64,000 nucleotides of DNA from Onchidella celtica (Eukaryota > Mollusca > Gastropoda > Systellommatophora > Onchidiidae): assembly GCA_963931925.1 (NCBI GenBank), contig OZ007571.1, forward strand, positions 16,548,506 through 16,612,505. Direction: 5' to 3'. A program made the position numbers and the translations under genes. Below, piece after piece: positions 36,901-51,900 of the stretch (position 1 is its first letter; every line of letters begins with the position of its first letter). The notes under the pieces were generated by a model. That model worked only from the letters and a program-made list of their open reading frames with translations. It searched no databases and was not told the origin of the DNA.

Positions 36901-39900
36901 TGCTAGGGGACTGTGGACTAATTACAAAGCCGTTATAGAGATAATACTGAGTAGTGTTCACTGCTCATCTATAGTTTACCATGTAACATGCCACGGTCCC
37001 CTAAAAACAGCCAAGTCGGAAGTTTTTTGGATCTTGTTAGGAGAGCGCAGTATTTTACATTGAAAGCTAGAGCTGAGCAGTGAACAAATAGTCAGTACTT
37101 TCCCTATTTGCCTTTATAATAAACTACGCTCCCCCAACAATATCCAAAAAGTCTGTCATGGGAGAGAGCTGTTAAAGCTGTTTTTCTCAAAAGTTTGTTT
37201 TTGCCCCCTGTCTTACAAAATGTGTCATATCTTCAAAACTACTTAAGATATTGGAAAAAATTTTTAAAGCAGCATGTTCAGCATTGAATTTTCTAGAAGA
37301 ATATGCCCTTATCTCAAAATCCAAAATTTGCAACAACTGGGACCTTTCTCCAGGCACACACACAAATATACAGATTGTGGTTTCTTGTGGCCAGAGCACA
37401 TGAGGAGAAAAGGAGTTGCTTGTCTGTGTATAATTTTATCATGAGTGGAATGATGTATTGCGAGTTTCTTATTTTATTGAACCTTGAACTTGCAAATTAT
37501 GGAACGACACAGTTTTGTATGTGTTGAACCATGACAAAGAGGATAATGTCACATGTTGCCCCCACACACCATGATGGTTTATTCTATTTGGGCATATTAT
37601 ATGGGAACAAAAAATTCCGGCATATGAAATTAGTAGGATCATCATAACACCATTAAAATGATAAAGGAAAGAGGTAATAGAACAAACATTCTATGCAAAG
37701 GTTGCAGTAAACTATATCTCTTGCTGACCTTTCATGCAGGAAATGCAGAGGTGATATAAAATGGTAAAATAGTTAAATTGCATTGATTGATTGATTATTT
37801 TTTTTTACTTCACTGCAGCTCCCGAATGTGCAAGTCTTTTTGCCGGCCTGGAGTCTGAACAAGCAACCAGAATTTTGTGGCGACAACTGAAACCAATCGT
37901 TCTTGGGGTCATCAATTATGCGCCAGACTCACCTGCTGCCAGGAAGATTGTTAAAGAGGTGAAAGTTATTCCTTTTTTTTTACCAGTACATAGTTAAATG
38001 TGGTTGTGAAAGACCAGTGAAGATTGTTGAGAAAACGTATTTTCTTGGAAATTTGTTTTGTGGTGAACCAACTGAAGGAGGGGGTTTAAAGTAACCTTAA
38101 CTCTTTGGAGACGGGGAGGGTATTTTGGATGGTATCCTGGTAATCCGTTTAGACAGACCAGGGGTTGGGGGGGGGATGTTCCCAGGAAAAAAAATAGTAA
38201 TGTGTTTACAACAGCAGGAAGACTGGCCATTGATATGTACAGATCTGTAGATTTTATGAAACGAGCATTCTGATTGGCGACAAGACCATGACACTGGCCC
38301 CATCATCTTTTTCACTGTAAAATAATCGGGGGTGATTATTGGCTCTGTGGTCTTGTAAAGGTTAAAAGTGATTGCCAGCAGTTGAGATGGTGAATGATAT
38401 AGGGGCAGGAAAATGTCAGTAATTTAAGGATTTGGCAAGAGTATCTTTAATGTTTGGACCAAAGCAGCAATTATACCAGCTAACTTCCCGTTTTGGTGAG
38501 CTATTTCAATCCTGTATACAGGAGATCATTCAGGGTGGTGGTAACGGGGAGAGTGGGTGGAAAAAAAACCCAACTACAAGGTTTATGACAACCATTTTCA
38601 TGACTTAATGACAAAATAACAGAGGTAGCATAGTTTGTCATCTAAAAAATGAGCTTATCACAGACGGATCTTTTAAGGGAGGGAGAAAGATTTTTTTTTT
38701 CCCTAGCAACAACATAAGGATAATCAGAGCTAAACTATAGTGCACTGATTTCCTGTATGGAGAGCAGAAATTGTTTGCATTTATTTTTACAGGACAGGAA
38801 CAAATTTTCATATAAAATATACACTCATAACTTGAAGTAAAGAGTCATGTTGCAGTGACAGAGACAACCATCTATACAATAACTGTCCCAGGTTAACACT
38901 GCTTATCTTTTATGTGTTTGCAGGCATCAAGGACTTTTGAGTCTATTGCGAGCTTTCTGAACCTCACTCAGGATATAGAAACTGCTCTGCCAAGGATTGA
39001 GAGATTTCTGGAGAATGACATAGGATTACTCAGGGTAGGTCTAATGTATGACCCATTTCGTCCAATAGTTTTGAAAAGCTGGAAAGCTTTGAATGCCAGA
39101 ATTACATCCATACGATGCCTGTTTTGAACAAACTTTTGTATTTACGTGTTAGATGGTATTCTTTGTGCTTGTGTAACCTAATATTACCCATTTTCTTGTT
39201 TGCTTTTCAAAACCCACACTTATCAATTACCATAGTTCAAAGGCATGAAAATTTAGAAATTACAGAAATAATCATCCATGGCATATTGAAATTAGTTACA
39301 TGATCACGATAATCAGGTTAATATTGACCTGTCAACACCTTCAAATCACTTGGCTTTGTTCTGAGAGGTGGAGCTCAACTGTAGTTTCTAGGCAAGGTAA
39401 ATCCTCCTCTCTCATGTATTATCTTGCTCACAATGCCAGGGATTCTTGTACTTGTGGACATTCCAACATTTTCTGCTCTCCAAATTGCCTGGATGAGTAA
39501 AAATGAACTACAACATCTCCATTTTCTAATGACTGGTGTCTCTGTTTATCTCCCTCTGCAATTTCATCTTTTCTTGTTTGGGAGAATGGAAAGTTCTGTT
39601 GTGTTCCTTGTGTGTAAAAATTGTGTTAGTCTTTTTGATGACTCCCATGACAATGATACTGGGGGAACATTCTGTTTTTGTATGTCCCAGTTAGGGGGAT
39701 ATACTGCTTCCCTCCTTCTTATCATTCTGTTGTATTTCTGTCTGTCATCTTGCTTCTTCCTAGCACAATGTGACCACTATCATGTTGACATGCTTTCTCC
39801 AAACTCAGGGGCTCAGACTGCTCATTTGCATCTCCACATTTCAAAAGTTCTTGTGATCTGAGGCCGGCATAAAGTTGGTCTCCCCATCCCCATGTTTTCT

Positions 39901-42900
39901 TTGCCTAATGCCAATATACATCTATCCAAAAGTCTTTGAGGAGAGGGACACTTATTGTGTGACCTGTTTCCGTTGTCAGTTTATTTCATGGAGGGAAGTG
40001 AAACAGTTTCATCTTTTTGTTTTGATATTTGTTGAAACAAGTTCAGAATATGCCAACTATACTGATCCTAGAGTGCTGTCTCTCAGTGTGGCATCTGAAA
40101 TCTGCTTGAGCCAGTGAAATGTAGTAAAGAGAAATAATTTCAGCAGCCATTGGCTGATCAAATTTATTTGCTTAGTTAGATTTGTGTAGGCTTCTTGTTT
40201 CAAATTATGTGTCAGGGACGAATTCTGTTTTTAATGTTATCCACAGGAATTTGCCTCCAGTCCAGTGTGCAAAAATGTGATCCGTGTGATTAAAAACCTT
40301 ACAACCAGTTTTAACAACTCACCACTTCTAGATTTAGGCCTAGCTTATCTGGGTAATGTGAATCTGAATTCCTTGAATGAGTCCCTCTGTGACTCACTGT
40401 CTGACTTCATTGCTGTGAATGGTACCAACTCTACCTATGACTGGAGAGATGCTATCAACAATACTTACAACTTGTTGAGGGAAATCCAGCCATACCTTGA
40501 GGTATTGTGATACTTACATTTGTCAGTACAATAATTATGTCAACACATACCCAGGTCATCAGTGAAATTAGGTTTAATATACTTGTATAACTGGATTTGA
40601 TCAGGACAGCATAATGCTGAAGTATTTCTAAACAAAGTATGGGAGATAAGAGAGATTGAGTAGTATACCAAAAATTATGCGTGCCTTTCAACTTTGTTTA
40701 GTAAAAATAATTGCCAAAGCAGTGTTGCAGCATTTGGAATGTGGGGCCTTTTATATCTTTCCGTCTTACTACACATTTTTGCTAACTTCTTCCACAGATG
40801 TGTAATTTTGATATCTAATGTGTCTGTTTGTCTGTTTTTATGTTCCCCTTATGCTCTTTATTGTGTGTAACATGTTGACAGTTGGGGTGGGCTTAAAGAT
40901 GGAAGAAGTGGAAATACTGATTTTAGTGTTTTTAGGCATTGATGTTATGTTTTGATAACAACCAACCTGATGCTCTTGGTGGTGAAAATTTTCATTTGGC
41001 CATAAATAAAGTACTTATTTTATTTTATTTAATTTATTCAGACTGTTGAAATTTTGATGATTCTTAATTTGGCACTCTCAAACAAGAATATTATTCTTTA
41101 AAACATTTATAAATAACTGTAATATTTTCTAAGTCAAAAACATGTACTACGTAGTATCATAGCTATATCTAGAACAAATGTGTTTTAACTTTTTGTGGGA
41201 AGTATTTGTATTTGTTTTTTTTTTCTTCCAATTAGTGTGTTCGTATATCCAACAAGTTTGTGGGTTACCCTGATTTGCCATCTCTTGTGGAAGCAAGTCT
41301 GGTCAACATTGAAAACAACACCTTCTGGTCAGGTACTTGAGGCATTGGTTTCTAAATATAATGCCAGATCTGGGAAGATTATAGCAGTCATTAGTTTGAT
41401 GTCTCAGAATGAAGAACGATTTTTCCTTTTTTTATTAAGTATTTTTATTCTCAAGTAAATGGTTATTAGCAGTTACTACAGAGAGTGAAAGGAGTTTGAG
41501 AATCAGTAAAAGAGGTAACTCATGAAGGATTACATTTTGATTGAGACAGAACTGTATTAAAAAGTGTCAGACAATTCCCTAACTTCTGTCTTGGGGCCTT
41601 TATGTCATTCCTTTCTGTTTTAGCAGAATCATGATTCTGGTTTTTCATTTCCGGTACAAGAGATCAACTCGTTGGTCTTATTAAGTATGAAAATAAAAAC
41701 GAGTTTTACCCTTCAGTGCAAGGGAACTCTTCTGTTCCATTGACGGCATGAATTAAGTATGCATATTTTTGCAGCCATTGAGTTTGACAACATTGCACTG
41801 GATGCAGTTGATCTTCCCAGTGTCGTCAAGTATAGAATTCGTATGGATTCAGATAAAGTGGACAGTACCAAGAAGATCATGAACAAGTGAGTCTATGGCA
41901 TTGTGGTCTGCAGAGACATGATCTCAGGGCTGCTAAATTGTCTGTGAAATAATTGAAAAAGTTGACATTAGACCCTACTGGTTGTCAATATTTGTTTCGT
42001 TTATTGAATTAATCCTTATTTTTCCAGCGATTGAATTTGACAATATTGCACAAGATGCAGTTGATTTGCCCAAAGTGGTAAAGTATAGTATCCGTATGGA
42101 TTCTGATAAAGTGGACAGCACCAAAGACATCATGGACAGGTAAGTAATTCACATGTAGGAGTGAGCACTACAAGCCAGAACCAGCACTTACCAGATGCTT
42201 TCATGCTTCCATTCTTTCGTTGCACAAGAACTGTGTTGTGTTGGTATACTCTGCATGAAAGTATCAAGGATTGAGATTTTTACATGAAGACAGGTAGCAG
42301 AAACTTTACAGAAAGTACATTTTACAAACTAATCAACTTCATAGAGGATATTCAATATCTGTAATATGCTACTGGGGCAGTGACTTTGTAAATTACCAAT
42401 GATTTTTTGTTTGTTTTTTAATTCTAATGCATTGAATCGTAATTTGAGAGGTTGATGGCTAAATTATCAATTGCAGATCAGAGCACCTTCAGCAGATATT
42501 GGAAAAAAAAAAATTGTTACCAGTGTCAGTATTCAGATATCTAATATTATGAATCCTAAAAAGGTCGTAAGAACAGAAACATGAGAATATTCTGCAAGGA
42601 GTATAACTTAAAGCTGCAGTGTATTTGCCCTTTTTTCATTTTCCGCTCTACTTGTACATTACGTTTTTACATTTTGCTGTCCTTTGAGTATTATAAATTT
42701 AATCATTTGTTTTTATAATAAGCATTTCCATTTATTTTCCCCTTCGCCTTTTACTTTTTCATTTTCTTCAAAAAATTAAAAGCACTATGCCACAATTTAT
42801 GATGTTCATTTAAATTTAGCTTTTCATTTGCTTCTGTATCATTATTTTATACATATTTCCCTCCGTGCCAAAGTCAGAGAAAATTGTTATCAATGGAAAA

Positions 42901-45900
42901 CACAAAAGTTAGAATGGATATTGTTGCAAGCAGTTCAGCTTCTCAGTCAGTGGCAAAAAAAAGCACAGATAAAACTTGTTACTTGATGATAGGGACACAC
43001 CTGCATTTATCTGTAGTGGTTCTTGATTGATCATTTTTTCAATTTCTAGATGGTCAGTATGAGGAGATTGAATTCATTGTTTTCTAGGCACCTGACAGAT
43101 AAGAGCTAAGAGAAATGTAATGTAAGAAACGTCACAAAATGACTTAAATTTTGGAAAAAAGCTGTTTCTGTATTGCTCACTTTTGTCATAAAAAGCTAAT
43201 GGGACAAAATTTAAAAGTGAAATGTCTTAGTTCCTTTTTATCACCTTGCAGTTTGGTAGTCAGCTGTATAGATTGATTGAGTTGAACTTTAAATCATTGA
43301 AGTTACAACTCTGTAGGGTGTGGTGGAATTCATAGTGAGATTTGAAATAAAATTGAAATTTTAGATTGGCTGTTGATAAAATGATCAAAAGGGACACTTA
43401 CTCATCGTGAACTTGAAATCTGATTTGTGTACAGAACGTTTTTCTTTGGCTGATGCTTTATAAACCAGTGGTTAGAGAAAGAGATGGGGGAATGTAAGGG
43501 ATTTGATATTCAGGTAAAGAAGTTGAGGAATTTTGTAAGACATTTTGCACAGTGCATGAAGGTAAGAAGAGTGAAGATTGAATGGCAAAGTAAAGCAGTC
43601 ATAGATCCATTGAGACAACTATATATCTGTAATATCGATCAGGACTTTTCTATTTGAAGAACTGCAGCTGACATGAAGTATTCTTTTTTTGCTGAGGCCT
43701 GCATCTAAACCCATTTGATATTATTGAGACAGATTGTAGGTCTTGAAACAGGCTAGGAAGTAATTTCAAAGAATTACTTATTTTCTAGTCAATATTATTT
43801 TTTTTTTCTTCTTTCCATCTATTTATTCACTTTAAATCCCTTTACGTATTTTTGTTTAAGCGATTACCTACTACTTTTTATTCTGTTCTTTAAATTATGA
43901 ACTTATGTATTCACTTATCTATAATCATCGAGCCATGCACCACAGAAGAAATACATTCAAATTGCATTTCAGTCTGAGCCTGCATTATTTGTAATCATAG
44001 CTCCTAAGCTAGCCTTGAACATTTTTGGGGGGATCATAGTTTTTCTGGACATCTAACAGCAGTAAATAAATATAATGATCAGAAGTTGTGAACTGACCCA
44101 TAAACTCAAAGAATATCACTGATACTCTTTGGTTTCCTACCTCTGGTAATGGATTGTAAGTATGGGGCAAATTTGGAATAGCGGTAAATAATACTTAGGA
44201 TTCAGTGTAAGGGAACTTACCCATGAATAATTAAAATGGGAAGGCAATGTTTGAAGAAGCAGCTCTTATAAAAAGGTAAGTTGAGAGAATGTGAGAACGA
44301 TTGAGAAAATGATGTCCATTAACTCTTTAAGGCCCTCACTGATTTACATATTTTGTCCCCATTCATTTTGGGCTGCTATGGAAGACAAAGGGACTATTTC
44401 CTACTAGAGGCCACTTAACATTTACTTAATCTTATAAAGCCAGTTATTTTGTATACACACATGAATAAAGATTGAAGAAAACCAGCATCACGCTGGTACC
44501 AAGTCAAAATAAAAATTCTGCTTGATCAGTGCACAGCACTTTCTTTGGGCAGAAGTATTTTTTAACAGTGCAATGTGCCTTGCCTGGGCCTTAAAGAATT
44601 AGTAAACGGACATCAGGGATTTCATTTGGTTCAGTAGAACACATTGGATGAATTTATAGGAGTCATGGTAAGTTTCTACCTGGATCAGTGGATGCAAAAA
44701 AGGATCATTTATCTTTCTTTATTTCCTGCATCTGTGTGAAAAATATGCTGGTATCCATGTTGTATCTTGTTTTCTCCCATCTACAAGACATTAAAAAAAA
44801 AACTTCACTTTCCTGCTTTGAAATCTAGTGATTTCTGTTTCTGCCCAAGTTATTTGCATTGTCTGTGCGACATAAATAGCGGCCATATTTTCATATGTTT
44901 CATGTACGTGTATATGTATATATGTATATATTTAGGTTATTTTCACAATACTCAATTCAAGATGTAACCTGGTATACATGTAATTGTGTCAGAGTAGTTA
45001 TCAGTTTTACTCCAGTATCATGGTAGGTGAGCATAGAGACCGACAGGGCTTACTGGCATATCTTCAAATGAACCTTTGATATTTGTTGTGATTATTTATG
45101 AGCCTTTATAATTTACTCCCTTATTTGCTATATACAGTAAATTGTTCAAGGGTACATGTTCTCACCTTAAATTTGTGCTTGGATCTGTTAATAAATCATG
45201 AATTTGAGACCAAGTTTGATCAGTGGTGTTGATATAGGACACCAAAAGTAATGTTCTTGCTAACAGACAGCAAGATGAACTTTAACTGAAACCAGTGGAT
45301 TTTTTGCCTTAATAAAAACAAATCAGCTGTAATTCTTTGAACAGGTTTCCTATTTCAATGGAAAGTACATACTTTTAATAAAAACTTTAATACATTAGAT
45401 GTGTGTGTCATGTAAGTGCTCATAATTGCTCTGTGAAAACTGATTTCCTTCATGGGATGATAAATGATATTTTAGGAGGTTCGCTGCCCTTGGCATTTAC
45501 ACCTCACTTTTCTTGTGGTAGGGATGAGTTTTTAGAATTTTGCTGGGGCAGCAAGCTTGTACGGCCTGCTCTTCATGATTTCCAACTGCCAAGGTATCTT
45601 TAGCGTGCACAACTTGCACATGGGCCCTCCAAATTTTAGTTGGATCTCACTGAATCTCTAATGGTGTGATGTCACCACCCAACTTGAACTAGTTGGCCAA
45701 CTAAAATTGGCTGGTGTGCATCTAGGCAAACTTTTATTCACAAACTGGTGACATGTTGGTAGCCAAGATCCTATAATATTTTGGTCACATAGCCAAAAAA
45801 AACACAAAAAAACAACCCTATTAAAATATTTTTGTGTGTGGTTTTGGGCCATGCTAATGTGAAATATTTTTTTCCCAACTGTTTTGTGCAGGTACTGGAG

Positions 45901-48900
45901 ACCTGGTTCTAGGGGTTACTTAAGTGCCCAGAAGTATTGGGTGTTCGGGTTCATCTACATTCAGGACATGTTGGATCATGCCATTATCCGACTGCAGACA
46001 AATGTTACAGAGGAGCCCGGAGTATACACTCAGCAATTTCCTTATGGGTGCTACGTCTGGGACAAGTATGTATGGGTCTTTTGTCTATGACAAATATGTA
46101 TGGATCTTCCATCTATGAGAAATATGTATGGGTGTTACATCTGTAAGAAGTATTTATGGGTGTTGCATCCATGACAAGTATGTGTGGGTGCCACGACAAT
46201 GACAAATATGTATGGGTCTTACGTCCATGACAAATATGTATGGGTTTTACATCTATGACAGGAGTGTAAATATACATCATTTGCTGTAGGAAAAACATAT
46301 TATGGATTTGTATAACAGGTGGCAAGAAGCAAATTTACCATTCTTAAGTGAATGCTTATTTCACAATAACAAAGATAATGCACTAATGATTGTTAAAATA
46401 TGGATAAAAAAAAAGAATTGAAAAGAAAAAATTGTTTTTTGCACAGCTTTCACTAGAAACAAACAGAAAGAAAATCAATACAAACTAAGTAAACCAGTGC
46501 ACTGTGCTTATATCATTTGAAAGTCTAGTTTAAAGAGTATTTCATCAGGCATAATTTGTTGGGCTCATCAGCTATTTTTTGTCACTCTTTGTGAGAAATT
46601 CATTGGATTGGTTTCACGAAATCATTTCGTGAATGTATGTTTGTGTATGAGGAAAGGAGAGATGGATTTATCCAAAAACTTGGTAATGTTTCATGCCGTG
46701 CGGTTAACCTTCTAGAGCCCAAAGTGACATAAATGAGATATTTTTCAGGCACAGAAATATGGCTTTTTAACTCACTTGAGACTAGGCTTTTTACATTACC
46801 ACAACTGTTGAAGACCAGGGATTTTGATGGCGTTTTCAAAAAATTACTATTTTTGCTGTAATTGACCAATCTCTTTGATTTTTGGACACAAGACTTATAA
46901 ATATATGCACTATACAATAAACAAATTTCACTAGGGTATCTCAAATATATTTTTTTGTATGATTCAGAACGACTTTCCTCTCCTTTCTTACCCGCTGGAA
47001 CATATTCTGGGTCTAGATTGGAATTATAACATTCCAGTTCACTGTCAGATCCTTCTTGTTGAAATATTTCAGACACATTCATTGCTTTTCGCTTAGAGGC
47101 CATTCTGCAGTACACTGGAGATATTTCGTCGTTCACTCCAGTCAGTGGTTTTAGAAAAAAAATCTGCCCAAAAAATTTTACTGGCTGGTGAAACTTTCAA
47201 TGAAACAAAAGAAATGGCTACGCAACGGCAGTAGACCATTTTCCTGTAAGGTTCATGCATGGCTGTTTAAATCGCAATGAAAGCGCTATTCTAGTTGTGG
47301 TCATAAATCACTTGTCAGCCGTATGCATAACCATGACGCTAGGCTGCTGCCTGCCGAGGCCTGTGTAATACGATTCCATCAATTTCTGCATGTCTTTGTA
47401 GCCTGATATCTTCCGATCTAGTGATGCCAGAGCCCCCAAGCGAGATCTCATTTTAAACGTCAGTATTTCACCGACAATCCGATATAGCTTTTGCTCGCTA
47501 CTTTTCAAAGTTGTTGATTTTATTGACTGATATTTCCAGTGTGTGTTTTTGAGAGTTTGAAATTTGATTTTCAACATTAATTCAATTTGATCATCAATAT
47601 TTTGCACCCCGCTCCAAACGATTTCAATGTAAAGTCAATATTTGAATAATAATATAATAGTTCGTCCATCAGGTATGATGATGACCTTAACAACACCCGA
47701 GGAATAAAGAACAGAAATTGTTGAGAATTTCAACACATGGACAATAAAGAGAAGTAAAGGACACAGAGGACAGAATGGAAAGACTGTTCTTTCATGACTT
47801 ATGGCTTCTCATGTGACTGATAAGTCCTATTTTTGCCCTGAAGACCCTTCCACATAAGTGACAAGAGTGCTCCGTTGGTTCAGTACCACTGGGCCTTTTC
47901 TTGCGCCGATCTCTTTTTTTGATAGCCTGCTGGACTCTGTCAGCTTCCCATGCTTTGCTGCCTCTGGTAAGGGCCGCCCTCCAATTTGCACGATCAAGCG
48001 AGAGCTTTTCCCACTCACTCACATCAATGGCAAAGGCCTTCAGTGATTGCTTGAGAGTGTCTTTGTAACGTCTCTTTGGGGCCCCAACATTCCTCTTTCC
48101 ATTGGAGAGCTCAGAGAAGAAGATTTGCTTAGGGAGTCTGGAGTCGGGCATTCTGACAACATGTCCTGCCCAACGTAGCTGAATTTTTTTCAGGTGGCAG
48201 AAGATGCTCAATTCCTTGGCACGATTGAGGACCTCAGTGTCTGGAATTTTATCCTGCCATTTGATCCTTAGGATCTTTCTAAGGCAGGCCAGATGAAAGT
48301 GATTTAGTTTTCTGGCATGCGATTGGTACACTGTCCAGGTTTCAGCCCCATAGAGTAGGGTGGGAAGGACCACAGCATTGTACACTTTCAGCTTAGTGTC
48401 TGTGCGAATGCCGGCAACATCCCACACTCTCTTTCGAAGCCTGCCAAATGCAGAGCTGGCTTTGCTGATTCTTGAGGGAATTTCAGTATCAACACGAGCC
48501 GTGGAAGACAGTGTACTGCCAAGATAGGTGAAGTTCTCCGACACCTTCAGAAGACTGTCATGGACTTCGATATTTGGGGTCACAGGGTACTTGTCGTCTG
48601 GAGTAGGCTGATGGAGCACTTCAGTCTTCGTTGTGATTTAGTTTTCTGGCATGCGATTGGTACACTGTCCAGGTTTCAGCCCCATAGAGTAGGGTGGGAA
48701 GGACCACAGCATTGTACACTTTCAGCTTAGTGTCTGTGCGAATGCCGGCAACATCCCACACTCTCTTTCGAAGCCTGCCAAATGCAGAGCTGGCTTTGCT
48801 GATTCTTGAGGGAATTTCAGTATCAACACGAGCCGTGGAAGACAGTGTACTGCCAAGATAGGTGAAGTTCTCCGACACCTTCAGAAGACTGTCATGGACT

Positions 48901-51900
48901 TCGATATTTGGGGTCACAGGGTACTTGTCGTCTGGAGTAGGCTGATGGAGCACTTCAGTCTTCGTTGTGCTTATTGTGAGGCCAAAGTTGTCACAGGCAC
49001 TAGAGAACTTATCAACACAGTTTTGCATGCTATCCTCATCGTGTGCCAGAAGTGCACAATCATCAGCAAATAGTAGGTCACAGACTTGAGTACTTTTGGT
49101 TTTGGTTTTTGCCTGAAGTCTCCTGAGGTTGAATAGACTGCCATCAGTTCGGTACTTGATGCTTACCCCTTGAGGAGAAGAGCTAAAGGCTTCTTGTAAC
49201 ATTGCAGAGAACATGATGCTGAACAGAGTTGGGGCTAAGACACAACCCTGTTTTACCCCATTTGTGACAGCAAAGGGCTCTGAAACACTGCCGTTACTTT
49301 TGACTGCAGCTTGCATGCCATCATGAAACTGGCGCACTATTGTGATGAATTCGGGTGGACACCCAAACTTCGCCAAGATTTTCCAGAGGCCTTCACGACA
49401 CACTGTGTCAAATGCTTTTGTGAGGTCAACAAATGTGATGTACAGCGCTTTATTTTGTTCCATGCATTTTTCCTGAATCTGTCTGGCAGCAAAGATCATA
49501 TCCGCCGTTCCCCTCCCTTTACGAAAGCCACATTGGCTCTCGGGAAGCAAGTCATTTGACGAGAGGTGATCAAGAAGGTGATTCAGAAGCATTCTTGCCA
49601 ATATTTTGCCAGCAATTGAAAGTAGAGAGATTCCCCGATGGTTGTCACAGACTTGGCTGTCACCTTTGTTTTTGTACAGATGGATGATTGAAGCATCTTT
49701 GAAGTCCTGTGGCAGCTTCCCTGCTTTCAACATATGATTGAACAACTCGGTCAACCTTTCAATAAGCTTTTCTCCACCGAAGGCATACACCTCAGCAGGA
49801 ATTGAATCGACGCCTGGTGATTTGTTAAAGGACATCTGATTTGTGGCAGTCCGGGTCTCATTTGCTGTGAATGGATTGGCAAGAGCTGCATTAATAGGAG
49901 TCTGAGGGAGGCGGTCAATGGACTCAGTATTTATATTTGATGGCCGATTTAGCACACCTCCGAAATGTTCTGCCCAACGCTGAATTATGGCATTCAATTC
50001 AACAATGCGTGTTGAACCATCTGACGCAAGAAGTGGCGTAGTGCCAGAGCGGGATGGTCCAAACACAGCTCGGAGGCTCTCAAAGAACTTTCTAGTGTTG
50101 TTTGTGTCGGCATATTTCTGAGTTTCTCTTACTCGCTCTTCAAGCCAGTCATTTTTCATTTTCCTCAGCTTCTTCTGGAGTACACCCTTACATGCACGCA
50201 GTGCATCAGCTTTTGCTGTGGAAGAGGGGTCACTGCAGTGAGCTTGGATGAGACTATTTTTTTCTTTGATGAGCACTTTGATTTCATTATCATTATCATT
50301 GAACCAGTCCTGGTGCTTGCGGACAGGAAAACCAACTGTGCTGCTGGCGCAAGAGTGTACAGTCGTATTTAGGTCAGTCCAGCTCTGTTCAATGTTCTCA
50401 GGGTCAAAAGTCACGCAATCCAATTTTGAGGAGAGTTCTGAGGAGAGCTCGCTCTGTTTCTCAGCTGAGCAGAGTTTTGAAACATTTAGGCGTTTAGGTG
50501 GCGCTTTCCCTTGAGGGCGTCTATTGCGCCTCAATGTTAGTCTGAGCTTGCAAACAATGAGTCTGTGGTCAGTTCCACACTCGGCACCACACATCGCCTT
50601 TGTTACAAGGACATCCTTTCTGTCAGTCTTCCTCACAATGACATAGTCTATGAGATGCCAATGCTTTGAGCGGGGATGCATCCATGACGTTCTGTTTCTC
50701 ACGGGGAGACTAAACTTTGTGTTGGTAATGAACAGGCCAAATTCAGCGCATAAAGTAAGTAAGCGCAACCCATTGTTATTGCATGAACCAACTCCATGAG
50801 GGCCCAAAACATTTGGCCACGCTGAGATTTCGGAGCCAACCCTAGCATTGAAGTCCCCCAAGAGAATCAGCTTATCAGCTGCCGGGACAGAGCATATGAC
50901 AGATTCTAGATCAGAATAGAACTTGTCTTTGGCTTCATCTGGGTTTGTCATGGTGGGCGCATATGCGCTAATGAGGGTGGCTGACTGGCTTTTCCCAACT
51001 GGGATCCTGAGTGTCATTAGCCTGTCATTTATTTCAATTGGCATGGACTGCAAGTTTCTGACAAGGTCATTTTTAATTGCAAACCCAACACCATGCTGTC
51101 TCGGTTCGACTGCACCCTTGCCTTTCCAGAAGAAGGTGTATCCACCACTGAGCTCTTTGAGTTGGCCACTATCAGGGAGTCTGGTCTCACTGAGTGCCAC
51201 TATGTCCAGGTTGTACCTGCTGAGCTCAATGGCAATAAGTGCAGTGCGTCTTTCCGGGTTGTTTGAGTTGTCCTGTAGTGTGCGTATATTCCAGGCTCCT
51301 AGCCTGAGTAAGCTGAATTTCTTTTTGTTTCGACCGCAAAAAGGGATCCCCACTGGTCGCGGTATACCAGTCAGGGTGATGTGAAGTGGGCTTTCTTTAG
51401 GGCACCTTTTCTAGCCCCTTCCTCAGTTGAGGTGAGCAGTGCTATCCTTAAATAAGGCTGCTCAGCTACTGTGGGTGCTGCCTCCCCACGCCTCCACTTC
51501 AATCGACGATGAAGCGACCATAGCCCACAGCCACCAACGTGTAGGTCTGTGCTGCCACCGCACTCGCCCATCGCCGTTGGAATTTTGAGAGGAAAGAAGA
51601 CGAGGAATTTTGAGAGGAAAGAAGACGACTTTGTTAAGACTGGCGCAAAGATGAAAGAAGACGAGGTGAGTGTTAAGATTGGCGCAAAGAGTTTGTTTTT
51701 AGTGAAAAAGAGCTGCGCAAACATCAGACTCACTCTCTCGCCTGGACACAACTTATCCAAGTGGCAAGACAGGGTCAAGACGACTGGAAATGTATCCAGG
51801 TGCAGGAGGATGCCAGAGGGACAGTCATATTGCCTGACCGGCTGCCTGTAGGCTACTCCACAGCCTCGCAGTCCCAACTGACGAGGGTGAGAGACCCAAA

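Larger units (their letters stand above)
42140..45891. other. Intron 15 (3.75 kb), downstream of the alternative exons
   Basis: It was scanned for a third copy of the exon 15 segment (VKYxIRMD) and none was seen. It contains a TTAA-flanked MITE (44323-44598), the reversed SINE fragment and short T/A runs. Splicing signals that choose between 15A and 15B could lie here or in the 141-nt intron between them, but none could be identified by eye. Confidence 0.5.

Noticed and set aside
42140..45891. Search for a third alternative exon 15
   Set aside because: No segment encoding the DLPxVVKYxIRMD pattern was found by eye.
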